From the NCBI RefSeq assembly GCF_029835735.1, contig NZ_JAOEAL010000001.1, positions 3,224,001 to 3,288,000 of the forward strand: a DNA stretch of 64,000 nucleotides, in the 5' to 3' direction. Below are positions 45,009 through 53,783 of this stretch, piece by piece (the first letter of the stretch is position 1; every line of letters starts with the position of its first letter). Position numbers and translations under genes: made by a program. This stretch comes from Shewanella sp. GD04112. GTDB lineage: Bacteria; Pseudomonadota; Gammaproteobacteria; Enterobacterales; Shewanellaceae. Under the pieces are notes generated by a model. The model searched no databases and was not told the DNA's origin. It was given only the letters and a program-made list of their open reading frames with translations.

Positions 45009-45469
45009 CATCATACTCCATATGTACAACATAGGTTTTTGTTTTACATTACATCCTTAACAATTGACGCCTACACTGCCAGATAAATTCGTTTACCTTA
45101 TTGATCCAAATCAAGATTAAGTGGTGATACTTATTTTGAGGTATAAACCATGGGATCCGTGTCACGCTATCTAAACATTTATTGATAATGCCAGTTCATT
45201 TTTTGTGACTTACCGCATTCATTAGCCACAGCTAAATACCTCCACAAGGAGTAATTGCGTCATCGCGCCGCTTACAAAATGTTTACATCGGTTTTAAGAA
45301 AAACTCAGCCTATTGAGGTACAAGCAGGCATAAAAATAGGGAGGAAAAAACTCGACACAGACTTCAATCAAGCCAGGAGTCATCACACTCAAACTCGTTT
45401 ATCTGGTGAGCTTGATATAGGTTTGAGTCACTAACGGGTGAAGGAGTCTGACGTTAACGACTGATGCTC
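45009..45469. other. Intergenic region upstream of ompW
   Basis: 461 bases holding the FNR site at 45101-45114. The rest is AT-rich with no gene and no other strong structure. Confidence 0.4.
45101..45114 (-). promoter_or_regulatory. FNR/EtrA consensus box upstream of ompW
   Basis: TTGAT-CCAA-ATCAA is an exact match to the FNR consensus TTGAT-N4-ATCAA. FNR regulates ompW in E. coli and its relatives; in Shewanella the homologue is EtrA. I did not assign a -10, so activation versus repression is open. Confidence 0.8.
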
Positions 45470-46057
45470 TTACTCGGCCAAAGTCAGCCGCGGATATTGC
45501 GAAAACCAACCCTTTGCGGCAAGGCGCTGCTCAAACACCGCCAACGCGCGCTTGGGATTATGGGTTAACTGCAAGGCAAATAATGAGGTTAAACCGAAGG
45601 GAGCGATAAGCTGTAAGCTATCGATGACGGAAGTGGATGGGCTAGGCATTGGTGCAAGGTACACGGCGACGGCAGTTTCCTGTTCTGGCCAATAAGACAT
45701 CGCATCCTGTGTCGATTGATAGGGGTTGTCGTGATTCTTAAGGTGCATGCGCGCCTGATTTTTTACCGACCAAGGTAACTCTGGCGCCAGAGTTTGCAGG
45801 TATGCTTCTATCGCCCTATCCCGCTCGGGACGAGTATCCAAGGGGCAATAGTAAATCAGATCGATATCGTTTAACGGACGCTGCTGAATATCATGCAATT
45901 TGTCCCACACCAAATTGCGGACAAACCCCGCCGCCAAGCACCACTGCGGCAAGCTATGCACTTGGGCGCATTGCTGCGCCAATTCAAGTACTCTCATCCG
46001 ATGCTTATCTTGGCTTAGCCATGTGCGTAATACTGCAGCTAATTCCGTTTCAGTCAT
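45470..46057 (-). CDS. Nucleotidyltransferase-like protein (DUF925 type)
   Basis: 195 residues. The conserved centre is AGFVRNLVWDKLHDI, then PLNDIDLIYYC with the two acidic residues of a nucleotidyltransferase palm, then SVKNQARMHLKN. These are the features I associate with the YkoS/DUF925 nucleotidyltransferase group, whose substrate is unknown. Monocistronic on the minus strand, followed by nothing obvious. Confidence 0.8.
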   Translation of the reverse strand: MTETELAAVLRTWLSQDKHRMRVLELAQQCAQVHSLPQWCLAAGFVRNLVWDKLHDIQQRPLNDIDLIYYCPLDTRPERDRAIEAYLQTLAPELPWSVKNQARMHLKNHDNPYQSTQDAMSYWPEQETAVAVYLAPMPSPSTSVIDSLQLIAPFGLTSLFALQLTHNPKRALAVFEQRLAAKGWFSQYPRLTLAE

Positions 46058-46264
46058 GCCTAAAATCCGCGGCTATCTTGGCTAGCACATAAGAATGGAC
46101 GATCACTGGCCGTCGATTTATGCCATTTGTCATCGTTATTGAAATCGCTATTAGAGATCGTTATTAGCAATACTGCACTTAACCACTTAATGACAAAAAA
46201 GCCAATCACCTATTCATTTATTGAAAATCATCTTCCAATAACCACCATATCAACGCCATCGCTA

Positions 46265-46293
46265 TGATAAGACTCATAAAATGAGTCTTATCA
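46265..46293 (-). terminator. Perfect 13-bp hairpin downstream of maiA
   Basis: Stem TGATAAGACTCAT / ATGAGTCTTATCA with a 3-nt AAA loop, 64 bases past the maiA stop. No T tract follows on the minus strand. It could be a terminator, an mRNA stabiliser or a protein-binding site; the rest of 46058-46357 is without features. Confidence 0.5.
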
Positions 46294-46357
46294 TCTAGGT
46301 TAGTATGGCGATAAGCTTAACCTTATCTTGGACAAACGATACTCACCACAAAATGGC

Positions 46358-47008
46358 TTAAACCGCGTCGGCTTGGCGCTCTGGCGCCGCATCCGCAAAG
46401 GCTGGCAACAGATTACATTCAGCCCATACCCGCATGATATTGGGGTACGGCGTTAAATCCACATTGAAACGCTGGGCGTTGTACACCTGTGGCACTAAAC
46501 ACAGATCCGCCAGCGTCACTTTGTCACCAAAACAATAACGGCCACTATGGCGCGCAAGTTGAGTTTCGAGCGCCGCGAACCCACTCGCCACCCAATGGTG
46601 ATACCAAGCGGTTTTGGCTTCTTCGTCGACGTTCAGCTTCTGAGTTAAATACTGCAATACCCGCAGGTTATTGAGTGGATGAATTTCACAGGCGATGGTT
46701 AACGCCATGGCGCGCACATGGGCACGTTCAAGTGCCGATGCAGGCAGTAGCGGCGTCTTCGGATAAAGCTCGTCCAAATACTCGATAATGGCGAGGGATT
46801 GAGATAAGGCATCACCATCCTGCTCATCATCGACCACTAAGGTCGGCACCAGCTCCTGTGGGTTTAGGGCGATATAATCCGCCTTGTGCTGCTCGCCACC
46901 ATCACGCACTAAATGCACCGACAACTGCTCGGCGCTCACGCCTTTAAGATTGAGGGCAATACGCACACGATAGGCGGCGCTAGAGCGCCAATAACCGTAT
47001 AGTTTCAT
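46358..47008 (-). CDS. maiA: Maleylacetoacetate isomerase
   Basis: 216 residues, zeta-class glutathione transferase fold. Glutathione site YGYWRSSAAYRVRIALNLKG (4-23) with catalytic SSA, thioredoxin-like cis-Pro in ELVPTLVVDD, and an all-helical C-terminal domain ending KVTLADLCLVPQVYNAQRFNVDL. It converts 4-maleylacetoacetate to 4-fumarylacetoacetate in tyrosine degradation, feeding the fumarylacetoacetase encoded just upstream. A terminator-like hairpin separates the two genes. Confidence 0.95.
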   Translation of the reverse strand: MKLYGYWRSSAAYRVRIALNLKGVSAEQLSVHLVRDGGEQHKADYIALNPQELVPTLVVDDEQDGDALSQSLAIIEYLDELYPKTPLLPASALERAHVRAMALTIACEIHPLNNLRVLQYLTQKLNVDEEAKTAWYHHWVASGFAALETQLARHSGRYCFGDKVTLADLCLVPQVYNAQRFNVDLTPYPNIMRVWAECNLLPAFADAAPERQADAV

Positions 47009-47039
47009 CTCACTCTGTCCTTATGTCATCCTGAAAAAA

Positions 47040-47059
47040 ACGGGGCTAAAAGCCCCGTC
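47040..47059 (-). terminator. Terminator/attenuator between fahA and maiA
   Basis: ACGGGGCT-TTT-AGCCCCGT on the minus strand followed by T7, a full Rho-independent terminator. It lies between two genes of one pathway, 33 bases after the fahA stop. Confidence 0.85.
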
Positions 47060-47092
47060 AATATTATCTGTCACTGTGTAAACACAAAAGCC

Positions 47093-48079
47093 TTACGCCT
47101 TGTACTCAACCACTTTTTGATCGATAGAACCAAAAATAGAGGCGCCATTATCATCAAGCATTTCGATGCGCACTGTGTCACCAAAACGCATAAACGGCGT
47201 GCTTGCTTTGCCGTCGGCGATCACTTCGAGCATACGTTTCTCGGCCAAACAGCTTGAGCCGGCACTACGGTCATAGTTAGAAATCGTACCCGAACCGATA
47301 ATCGCGCCCGCGCCTAATGGACGGGTTTTAGCAACATGAGAAACTAACTGACTGAAGTTAAAGGTCATATCCACACCCGCATTCGGGCGGCCGAATAGTT
47401 CGCCATTCAAATGGGTGATAAGCGGTAAATGCACCTTTGAATCTTCCCAGCGGTGGCCTAATTCATCTGGCGTGATGGCGACAGGAGAGAAGCTGCTCGA
47501 AGGTTTGGATTGGAAGAAACCAAACCCTTTGGCCAGCTCTGCGGGGATCAGGTTACGCAGTGACACATCGTTCACTAACATCAACAGCTTAATGTGCGCG
47601 GTAGCATTTTCAACGCTCACCCCCATAGGCACATCATCGGTGATCACAGCGATTTCTGATTCGAAATCGATGCCCCAGTCTTCACTCGCCAGCGGGATAT
47701 CCGCCTTTGGCGCGATAAAGCTGTCAGAGCCGCCTTGGTAAAACAGCGGATCGGTCCAGAAGGTTTCAGGCATTTCAGCACCGCGCGCCTTACGGACTAA
47801 TTCCACATGGTTGACATAGGCGCTACCATCAGCCCACTGGTACGCACGTGGCAAAGGTGATAAACATTTGGCTTCATCGAAGGCTTGCGCGTTCGGTAAT
47901 TTGCCTTCGTTCAGCGCATCATACAGCTCTTGCAATTGTGGCTTGAGCAGATCCCAACCATCGAGTAATTGTTGCATCGTGTGGGCAATCGCGGGTACGG
48001 CAACCGTTTGAGTAAGATCGCGGCTCACTAACATCAGCTGGCCATCACGGCGACCATTGTTATAACTGGCAAGTTTCAT
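47093..48079 (-). CDS. fahA: Fumarylacetoacetate hydrolase family enzyme
   Basis: 328 residues. Metal ligands are in the FESEIAVITDDVP block (acidic ligands) and in the following NDVSLRNLIP region; the C-terminal GAGAIIGSGTISNYDR is a conserved FAH loop. It splits 4-fumarylacetoacetate to fumarate and acetoacetate, the last step of tyrosine degradation, consistent with maiA downstream and phhAB-tyrR upstream. It is nearer in size to bacterial FAH proteins than to the 420-residue mammalian enzyme. Confidence 0.92.
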   Translation of the reverse strand: MKLASYNNGRRDGQLMLVSRDLTQTVAVPAIAHTMQQLLDGWDLLKPQLQELYDALNEGKLPNAQAFDEAKCLSPLPRAYQWADGSAYVNHVELVRKARGAEMPETFWTDPLFYQGGSDSFIAPKADIPLASEDWGIDFESEIAVITDDVPMGVSVENATAHIKLLMLVNDVSLRNLIPAELAKGFGFFQSKPSSSFSPVAITPDELGHRWEDSKVHLPLITHLNGELFGRPNAGVDMTFNFSQLVSHVAKTRPLGAGAIIGSGTISNYDRSAGSSCLAEKRMLEVIADGKASTPFMRFGDTVRIEMLDDNGASIFGSIDQKVVEYKA

Positions 48080-48416
48080 ATCTGCTCCTGTGCTTCTACG
48101 GCTCGGCGTACTGCGCTTTTTATCTATTTATGGTTAGCCGATACGCTCAGCTAACGGGAATGGGTGACAACGAGTGCGGGCAATCTAGCCTTTTTTGACT
48201 CGGCGTTAGGGTTTGCTGCGCGTAGAAATACCCGAAGCGACGGCGGATTCCTATAGCGTGAGCAAAATCACATTTCACCCTATCATTTCACATTTTGTAA
48301 ACTAATCATTACGTTTCATACCCTGCTGCCGCTTGTCACTATTTCGCAGAACGATATGGTGAAAAAGTCGGCAACAAAGTGGAACGATACTGTTACATCC
48401 TAAGCTTAAAGCAAGA
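48080..48416. other. Control region between tyrR and fahA
   Basis: 337 bases upstream of fahA and just past the tyrR stop. At 48296-48313, TGTAAA-CTAATC-ATTACG partly matches the TyrR box TGTAAA-N6-TTTACA (full left half, 4 of 6 in the right half). Confidence 0.4.
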
Positions 48417-49955
48417 TTACTTTGGCTTGGCTATCTTGTATTCCCTGAGTTTGTTGGCGATGGCCGTGTGGGACACCCCTAATTTTTTCGCCAATTGGCG
48501 AGTACTGGGGTAAGCTGGATATAAGCGGCGCAGCAAGCTGGCCTCAAATTGTTTCATCGCGTCATCGAGATTGCCTTCAAAAGCATTATCGAAATAGCCA
48601 AAACCTTCGGCGTAGGATGGCAACTTAAGCTGCTCAACGGTCAACTCGCCCGAACCGTCCCACATAGATACCGCCCTGAAGACCGCATTCTTAAGCTGAC
48701 GCACGTTACCCGGCCAAGCGTAGGTTAAGAGATGATCGCGGCATTGGGCCGAAATTCGTCTCACTGGACTAGAGAGTTGCTGACTGTAGTGCTCGAGGAA
48801 CATCTCCGTCAGCGGAATGATATCGACTTTGCGCTCACGCAGTGATGGAATATGGTAGCTCAGCACATGGATGCGATAGTACAAATCTTCCCTAAACTCA
48901 CCGGTTTGACACAACTCGGCTAAGTTTTTCTGGGTCGAGCAGATGATCCGCACATCGGCGCGAACTTCTTCGTCGCCACCAATGCGTCTAAAGGTGCCAT
49001 CCTGTAATAACCGCAGCAGTTTAACCTGTGCCGCCTTTGACATTTCGGCCACTTCATCGAGGAACACAGTGCCGCCCTTCGCTTCTTCAAAAAAGCCGCG
49101 CTTAATCACTTTGCCTTGGCTGACGTAACCAAAGAGTTCCTCTTCGGCGGCGCTATCGGGCAGTGCCGCACAGTTAATGGCGATAAAGGGTTTTTCGCGG
49201 CGCATGCTGGCATCATGGCTGGCTCTGGCCATCAGCTCTTTTCCCGTGCCAGTCTCGCCAGTGATTAATAGCGGCGCGTCGAGCTGCGCCATACGGCGAG
49301 CTTGTTTCAGCACTTCTTTCATCTTGTCACTGCTGGCTAACACATTTTCAAAGCCCGCGGTTTGATTTTGCAGTGCATTGAATTGTTTACCGACCCGCGC
49401 CGGCGATTTAAGCGAGACCACAGCGCCCACAAGGATGGTCTTATCATCCTCATCGGGTAAGTAAATCGGTAACATTTCGGCCAAATATTCGTTTTGGCCG
49501 ATATTGACCCGCGCCGCCTGCGGCAACACTTGGCTCTCACTGAGCCAACGGCTGAAGTTAAACCCTTGCACCCAATGGTTTAAGGACTCATCGAGCACTT
49601 CGTGCTCCCCCATGCCCATGTTGAGTAGCGCCGACTCGTTGACGATACGAATGCGCGCCTTCACGTCGATGGAGAACACTGAGTCAGGGAGGGTTTTGAG
49701 TAGGGTTTTTAAGGCGTAGTGTTCCTGCTCCGAAGGCATAAACGACACAGTTCGCACATCGTGAACACTCTCCACTTTGCGGATCTGCGGCATCAAGGCA
49801 CTTAAGGTATCAAAACTGACCTCGGCAAATTGCAGGTAGAGAAAGCCCTGGTTACTGGCATCGATGGCGATGAGATTAATGCCATAACGTTCTAACACGA
49901 CTAAGATGTCTTTCGCTAAACCCACGCGATCTTGACAGCTAACTTCCAAGCGCAT
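48417..49955 (-). CDS. tyrR: Aromatic amino acid regulator TyrR
   Basis: 512 residues. An N-terminal ACT domain (MRLEVSCQDRVGLAKDILVVLERYGINL) and a PAS-like domain are followed by an AAA+ domain with Walker A GETGTGKE and Walker B-like GGTVFLDEVAEM. The GAFTGA loop needed for sigma-54 contact is replaced by YVSQGKVIK, typical of TyrR. The C-terminal HTH is STRQLAKKLGVSHTAIANKLREYKI. It controls aromatic amino acid genes in response to tyrosine, phenylalanine and tryptophan. It lies between fahA and phhB on the same strand. Confidence 0.93.
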   Translation of the reverse strand: MRLEVSCQDRVGLAKDILVVLERYGINLIAIDASNQGFLYLQFAEVSFDTLSALMPQIRKVESVHDVRTVSFMPSEQEHYALKTLLKTLPDSVFSIDVKARIRIVNESALLNMGMGEHEVLDESLNHWVQGFNFSRWLSESQVLPQAARVNIGQNEYLAEMLPIYLPDEDDKTILVGAVVSLKSPARVGKQFNALQNQTAGFENVLASSDKMKEVLKQARRMAQLDAPLLITGETGTGKELMARASHDASMRREKPFIAINCAALPDSAAEEELFGYVSQGKVIKRGFFEEAKGGTVFLDEVAEMSKAAQVKLLRLLQDGTFRRIGGDEEVRADVRIICSTQKNLAELCQTGEFREDLYYRIHVLSYHIPSLRERKVDIIPLTEMFLEHYSQQLSSPVRRISAQCRDHLLTYAWPGNVRQLKNAVFRAVSMWDGSGELTVEQLKLPSYAEGFGYFDNAFEGNLDDAMKQFEASLLRRLYPAYPSTRQLAKKLGVSHTAIANKLREYKIAKPK

Positions 49956-50075
49956 AATGACTGATATTCCCTATTTTGATTCGAATTTTGGGATAAACCG
50001 TGCAGAGCTATTATCTCGAGGTTAATGCCCTTAGGCTTGGCCTCGTAAGACATTCGTTTGATGATGCCTCTATAG

Positions 50076-50091
50076 TTTACGCAAACGTAAA
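50076..50091 (-). promoter_or_regulatory. Palindrome TTTACG-CAAA-CGTAAA upstream of tyrR
   Basis: Identical to the 41652-41667 site except for one spacer base, 120 bp before the tyrR start codon. It lies after the phhB terminator. Confidence 0.55.
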
Positions 50092-50180
50092 AGGCAGGAT
50101 AAGTAGCTGGGCGTGTATACGTTAGAAGGTTACGCTCAAAGTGGCAAGTCTAGTTTACAGCGTATTTGTAACAGGAAGAA

Positions 50181-50217
50181 AAAATCAGCGCCTAAATACA
50201 ATTAAAGCGCTGATTTT
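50181..50217 (-). terminator. Terminator of phhAB
   Basis: Perfect 11-bp stem AAAATCAGCGC / GCGCTGATTTT with a 15-nt loop; the minus strand continues with T6, 14 bases after the phhB stop. Confidence 0.8.
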
Positions 50218-50230
50218 AAAATTGAATTTT

Positions 50231-50569
50231 TTAATCTAACAACTGGTCGGTCTTGGCTGCCATGATGAAGTCATTCTTATGCAGCCCCTTGATTGAGTGT
50301 GACCACCAAGTCACAGTCACCTTGCCCCACTCGGTTAAAATGCCTGGGTGGTGGAATTCTTCTTCGGCCAGATCCGCTAACTTATTGGTAAACGCCATCG
50401 CTAACTTAAAGTTTTTAAACTTGTAAACCCGTTCCAGTTGCATGATGCCATCACGCACTTGCACGCCCCAATCGGGGATCATGCGGATAAGTTCGGCCAA
50501 TTCTGCATCGGTCACTTTCGGCGCATCGGCTTGGCAAGCTTCACATTTCATTTGGGTTAACGCTGTCAT
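50231..50569 (-). CDS. phhB: Pterin-4a-carbinolamine dehydratase
   Basis: 112 residues from the ATG at 50569 (AGGAG about 6 nt upstream), the family length. Conserved IPDWGVQVRDGIMQLERVYKFKNFKLAMAFTNKLADLAEEEFHHPGILTEWGKVTVTWWSH, with the HHP catalytic motif. It dehydrates the carbinolamine formed by phenylalanine hydroxylase and aids recycling of the pterin cofactor. It follows phhA by 81 bp. Confidence 0.95.
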   Translation of the reverse strand: MTALTQMKCEACQADAPKVTDAELAELIRMIPDWGVQVRDGIMQLERVYKFKNFKLAMAFTNKLADLAEEEFHHPGILTEWGKVTVTWWSHSIKGLHKNDFIMAAKTDQLLD

Positions 50570-50650
50570 ACATACTCCTCTTGGCAACATTAGGGGATCA
50601 ATCCGTTGCAATTATTACGCTTTATTCAATTCGTTTTTAGTGGTCAGCCA

Positions 50651-51466
50651 TTAGCTGGCTTTCTTGGTCTTGGGCGGATACTTAGGGGCAAATAAGCCTA
50701 ACTGACGCGCCTTAGCCACATAGGCCATGATGTCCATCTTGGCTATTTCATCCAGCATATCAATATGTTCAATCACATAATAAATCGGCTGCATAATATC
50801 GATACGGTAAGGCGTGCGTAGCACATCTAAGAGATCGAAGGGCTTACGCTCCGGCACTTGGCTTTCCATGGCATACAAGGTTTCGCCGGGAGAGCTTAAA
50901 ATACCGCCGCCGTAGATACACAATGCGCCATCTTGAGGTTTGAGCAAGCCAAACTCGACGGTAAACCAATACAGGCGCGCCAAAAAGACGCGGTCTTCCT
51001 TGCTGGCATTTAAGCCCAATTGACCATAGATATGGGAAAAATGGGCGAAAGAAGGATTGGTCAGCAAGGGGCAATGGCCAAAGATCTCATGGAAAATATC
51101 CGGCTCTTGCAGATAATCAAACTCTTCCTTGCGACGAATAAAGGTCGCAACTGGAAATTCCTTGTTGGCCAATAGCTCAAAGAAGCGGCCAAAGGAAATC
51201 AAAGCTGGTACGGCCGCGGTTTTCCATCCAGTCGTGGCCTGCAAGACTTTATCAATCTCAGCCAATTGTGGAATGCGGTCCTTCGGCATCGCCAAGGCAT
51301 CGAGCCCTTGGAGATATTCCTTACAGGCACGCCCCGGTAGGTTTACCGCTTGGCGAGCATACAATTGGCTCCAAATATCATGTTCTTCCTGCGGGTAATG
51401 GATAAACCCAGAATCATCTGCACTTCGCGCAACATAGGGCGCAGTGTGCGCTATCTCTTTAGTCAT
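50651..51466 (-). CDS. phhA: Phenylalanine-4-hydroxylase
   Basis: 271 residues from the ATG at 51466, preferred over a GTG at 51475 because GAAGTG is at SD distance. It is a single-domain bacterial aromatic amino acid hydroxylase without an ACT domain. Iron ligands: two His in FHEIFGHCPLL and the Glu in YWFTVEFGLL. It converts phenylalanine to tyrosine with tetrahydropterin and O2, feeding the tyrosine pathway encoded nearby. Upstream lie a shared palindrome and a TyrR-like box. Confidence 0.96.
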   Translation of the reverse strand: MTKEIAHTAPYVARSADDSGFIHYPQEEHDIWSQLYARQAVNLPGRACKEYLQGLDALAMPKDRIPQLAEIDKVLQATTGWKTAAVPALISFGRFFELLANKEFPVATFIRRKEEFDYLQEPDIFHEIFGHCPLLTNPSFAHFSHIYGQLGLNASKEDRVFLARLYWFTVEFGLLKPQDGALCIYGGGILSSPGETLYAMESQVPERKPFDLLDVLRTPYRIDIMQPIYYVIEHIDMLDEIAKMDIMAYVAKARQLGLFAPKYPPKTKKAS

Positions 51467-51788
51467 AAAATTCACTTCATGGCTGACGCTAATGCCTCCA
51501 TAGTGATCTAAGCCTCGATTTTTGTTAACTCCCTCACAGTTTATTGTTCATGCGACAATGTGACGCAAACGTAAAGCAAATATTACAAGGCGATTAAATC
51601 CTTGGTCATTCCAAACCGGATCTGAGTTAGACCGGTAGCAAACCTTGACACTGCCGCTCAAAAATGACGACGATAGACTGATAATATGCAGAAAAACCGA
51701 CAAATTTCGGTGTTTGCAAATGGCTTTTCTGCGTGGGTCATTTACAATATTGCCCAATAACCGCCTCTCCTTAATCTGAAGGTTCGCA
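51467..51788. other. Divergent promoter region between phhA and galU
   Basis: 322 bases holding the sites described at 51561-51588. The galU-proximal part is AT-rich, and AAGGTTCGCA is upstream of the galU ATG. Confidence 0.5.
51561..51588 (-). promoter_or_regulatory. Overlapping palindrome and TyrR-like box upstream of phhA
   Basis: 51561-51576 is a degenerate copy (right half perfect, left half 4 of 6) of the 16-mer found at 41652 and 50076. Overlapping it, 51571-51588 reads CGTAAA-GCAAAT-ATTACA, which matches the TyrR consensus TGTAAA-N6-TTTACA at 5/6 in each half. About 100 bp before the phhA start. Confidence 0.55.
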
Positions 51789-52697
51789 ATGAAACAACAT
51801 CAAATTCGTAAAGCCGTTATTCCCGTCGCTGGACTTGGCACTCGTATGCTTCCTGCGACCAAAGCAATTCCTAAGGAAATGCTGCCTGTTGTTGATAAAC
51901 CATTGATCCAATATGTGGTTAGTGAAGCCATTGATGCGGGGATCAAAGAAATTGTCCTCGTGACCCACGCCAGTAAAAACTCTATCGAAAACCATTTCGA
52001 CACCAGTTTTGAATTAGAGGCGCAATTAGAGCGCCGCGTGAAGCGTCAATTACTCGAAGCGGTACAATCCATTTGCCCGAAAGACGTGACTGTGATCAGC
52101 GTGCGCCAATCCCAAGCCAAAGGCTTAGGTCATGCGATTTTATGTGCGAAATCCGTCGTCGGTGATGCGCCTTTCGCCGTGTTACTGCCGGATGTGATTA
52201 TCGATGATGCCAGCTGCAACCTGAAAACCGACAACTTGGCCGCCATGGTGAGCCTGTTTGATGAAACCCAAGTGGGCCAAATCATGGTTGAAGGCGTGCC
52301 ACATCATCTAGTGAACCAATACGGTATTGCGGATGTGAATGGCCACGATCTACAGCCTGGCGAATCAGAGCCATTGGTCGAACTCGTTGAAAAACCACCG
52401 GTTGACGAAGCACCGTCTAACTTAGCCGTAGTGGGTCGTTACGTATTGCCCGCAGCCATTTGGCCACTGCTCGCTAAAACCCCAGCAGGCGCGGGTGATG
52501 AAATCCAATTAACTGACGCCATTGCAATGTTAATGAAGCAAGAAACCGTAAACGCTTACTACATGCAAGGTAAGAGTCATGATTGCGGTAACAAGCAAGG
52601 CTATATGCGCGCTAACGTAGAATACGCCCTGCGCCACAGCGAAATCGGTGAAGATTTTGCTCAATATTTAAAAACAGTAGTAAAAGGAATTAAATAA
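51789..52697 (+). CDS. galU: UTP-glucose-1-phosphate uridylyltransferase
   Basis: 302 residues. N-terminal nucleotide site KAVIPVAGLGTRMLPATKAIPKEMLPVVDKPLIQY, then PFAVLLPDVIIDD with the metal-binding Asp, and VEKP. It makes UDP-glucose from UTP and glucose-1-phosphate. The stop overlaps the start of galE as TAATG, so UDP-glucose synthesis and epimerisation are coupled. Confidence 0.96.
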   Translation: MKQHQIRKAVIPVAGLGTRMLPATKAIPKEMLPVVDKPLIQYVVSEAIDAGIKEIVLVTHASKNSIENHFDTSFELEAQLERRVKRQLLEAVQSICPKDVTVISVRQSQAKGLGHAILCAKSVVGDAPFAVLLPDVIIDDASCNLKTDNLAAMVSLFDETQVGQIMVEGVPHHLVNQYGIADVNGHDLQPGESEPLVELVEKPPVDEAPSNLAVVGRYVLPAAIWPLLAKTPAGAGDEIQLTDAIAMLMKQETVNAYYMQGKSHDCGNKQGYMRANVEYALRHSEIGEDFAQYLKTVVKGIK

Positions 52698-53710
52698 TGA
52701 CGATTTTAGTGACCGGAGGCGCCGGTTATATCGGCACTCATACCGTAGTGGAATTACTCAATGCGGGGAACGAAGTGATTGTTTTAGACAATCTGTCTAA
52801 TTCAAGCATCGAAGCCCTTAACCGTGTCGAGCGCATTACCGGTAAATCGGTCACCTTTTACCAAGGCGATATTCTCAATAAGGCCTTACTGCAGAAAGTC
52901 TTTAGCGACCATAACATCGATGCCGTTATCCATTTTGCAGGATTAAAAGCCGTTGGCGAGTCAGTTACTAAACCGCTGAAATACTATGAGAATAACGTGA
53001 CTGGCACCTTAATTCTTTGCCAAGTGATGGCAGAGTTTAAGGTGAAAAATCTCGTCTTTAGTTCTTCTGCTACTGTGTATGGCGACCCTGCCAGCCTGCC
53101 GATTACCGAAGATTTTCCAACGGGTGCCACTAACCCATACGGTCAGTCTAAATTGATGGTGGAGCATATACTGGCGGATTTACACCATAGCGATCCGAGT
53201 TGGAATATCGCCCGTTTACGTTACTTCAACCCTGTTGGCGCCCATGCCAGCGGCTTGATTGGCGAAGATCCTAACGATATTCCAAATAACTTGATGCCAT
53301 TTATCGCGCAGGTTGCGGTCGGTAAACGCGAAGCGTTAAGTGTGTTTGGTAATGATTACCCAACCCACGATGGTACAGGCGTTCGCGACTATATCCATGT
53401 GGTGGATTTAGCCCTTGGACACCTCAAGGCCCTTGAAAAACTGGCCACCAAACCAGGACTTGTCACCTATAACCTAGGCACAGGCCAAGGCTACAGTGTG
53501 CTCGATATGGTCAAGGCCTTTGAAAAGGCTTGTGGTAAGTCGATTGCCTATCAAATTGCTCCGCGCCGTCCGGGTGACATTGCCGCCTGTTATGCAAACC
53601 CAGATCATGCTAAAACCGATCTGGGCTGGCAGGCGACTCACAGCCTAGAGGATATGGCGAACAGCAGTTGGCATTGGCAATCTACCAATCCAAATGGTTA
53701 TAAAGGCTAA
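52697..53710 (+). CDS. galE: UDP-glucose 4-epimerase
   Basis: 337 residues, full-length extended SDR. NAD site TGGAGYIGTHT (6-16), Ser/Thr in FSSSATVYG and catalytic NPYGQSK (Tyr-x3-Lys). It interconverts UDP-glucose and UDP-galactose for envelope sugars. The start overlaps the galU stop. A hairpin and T tract follow. Confidence 0.96.
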   Translation: MTILVTGGAGYIGTHTVVELLNAGNEVIVLDNLSNSSIEALNRVERITGKSVTFYQGDILNKALLQKVFSDHNIDAVIHFAGLKAVGESVTKPLKYYENNVTGTLILCQVMAEFKVKNLVFSSSATVYGDPASLPITEDFPTGATNPYGQSKLMVEHILADLHHSDPSWNIARLRYFNPVGAHASGLIGEDPNDIPNNLMPFIAQVAVGKREALSVFGNDYPTHDGTGVRDYIHVVDLALGHLKALEKLATKPGLVTYNLGTGQGYSVLDMVKAFEKACGKSIAYQIAPRRPGDIAACYANPDHAKTDLGWQATHSLEDMANSSWHWQSTNPNGYKG

Positions 53711-53716
53711 TCATCT

Positions 53717-53748
53717 AAATGGCTTGTGGTAACTCCCAAGCCATTTTT
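53717..53748 (+). terminator. Terminator of galU-galE
   Basis: AAATGGCTTG / CAAGCCATTT perfect 10-bp stem, followed by TT. Confidence 0.8.
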
Positions 53749-53783
53749 ATTATCCCTTATCACAATTAAACTCAGTAATACCT

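Noticed and set aside
50150..50175. Inverted TTACA/TGTAA pair upstream of tyrR
   Set aside because: Outward-facing half-sites and wrong order for a TyrR box.
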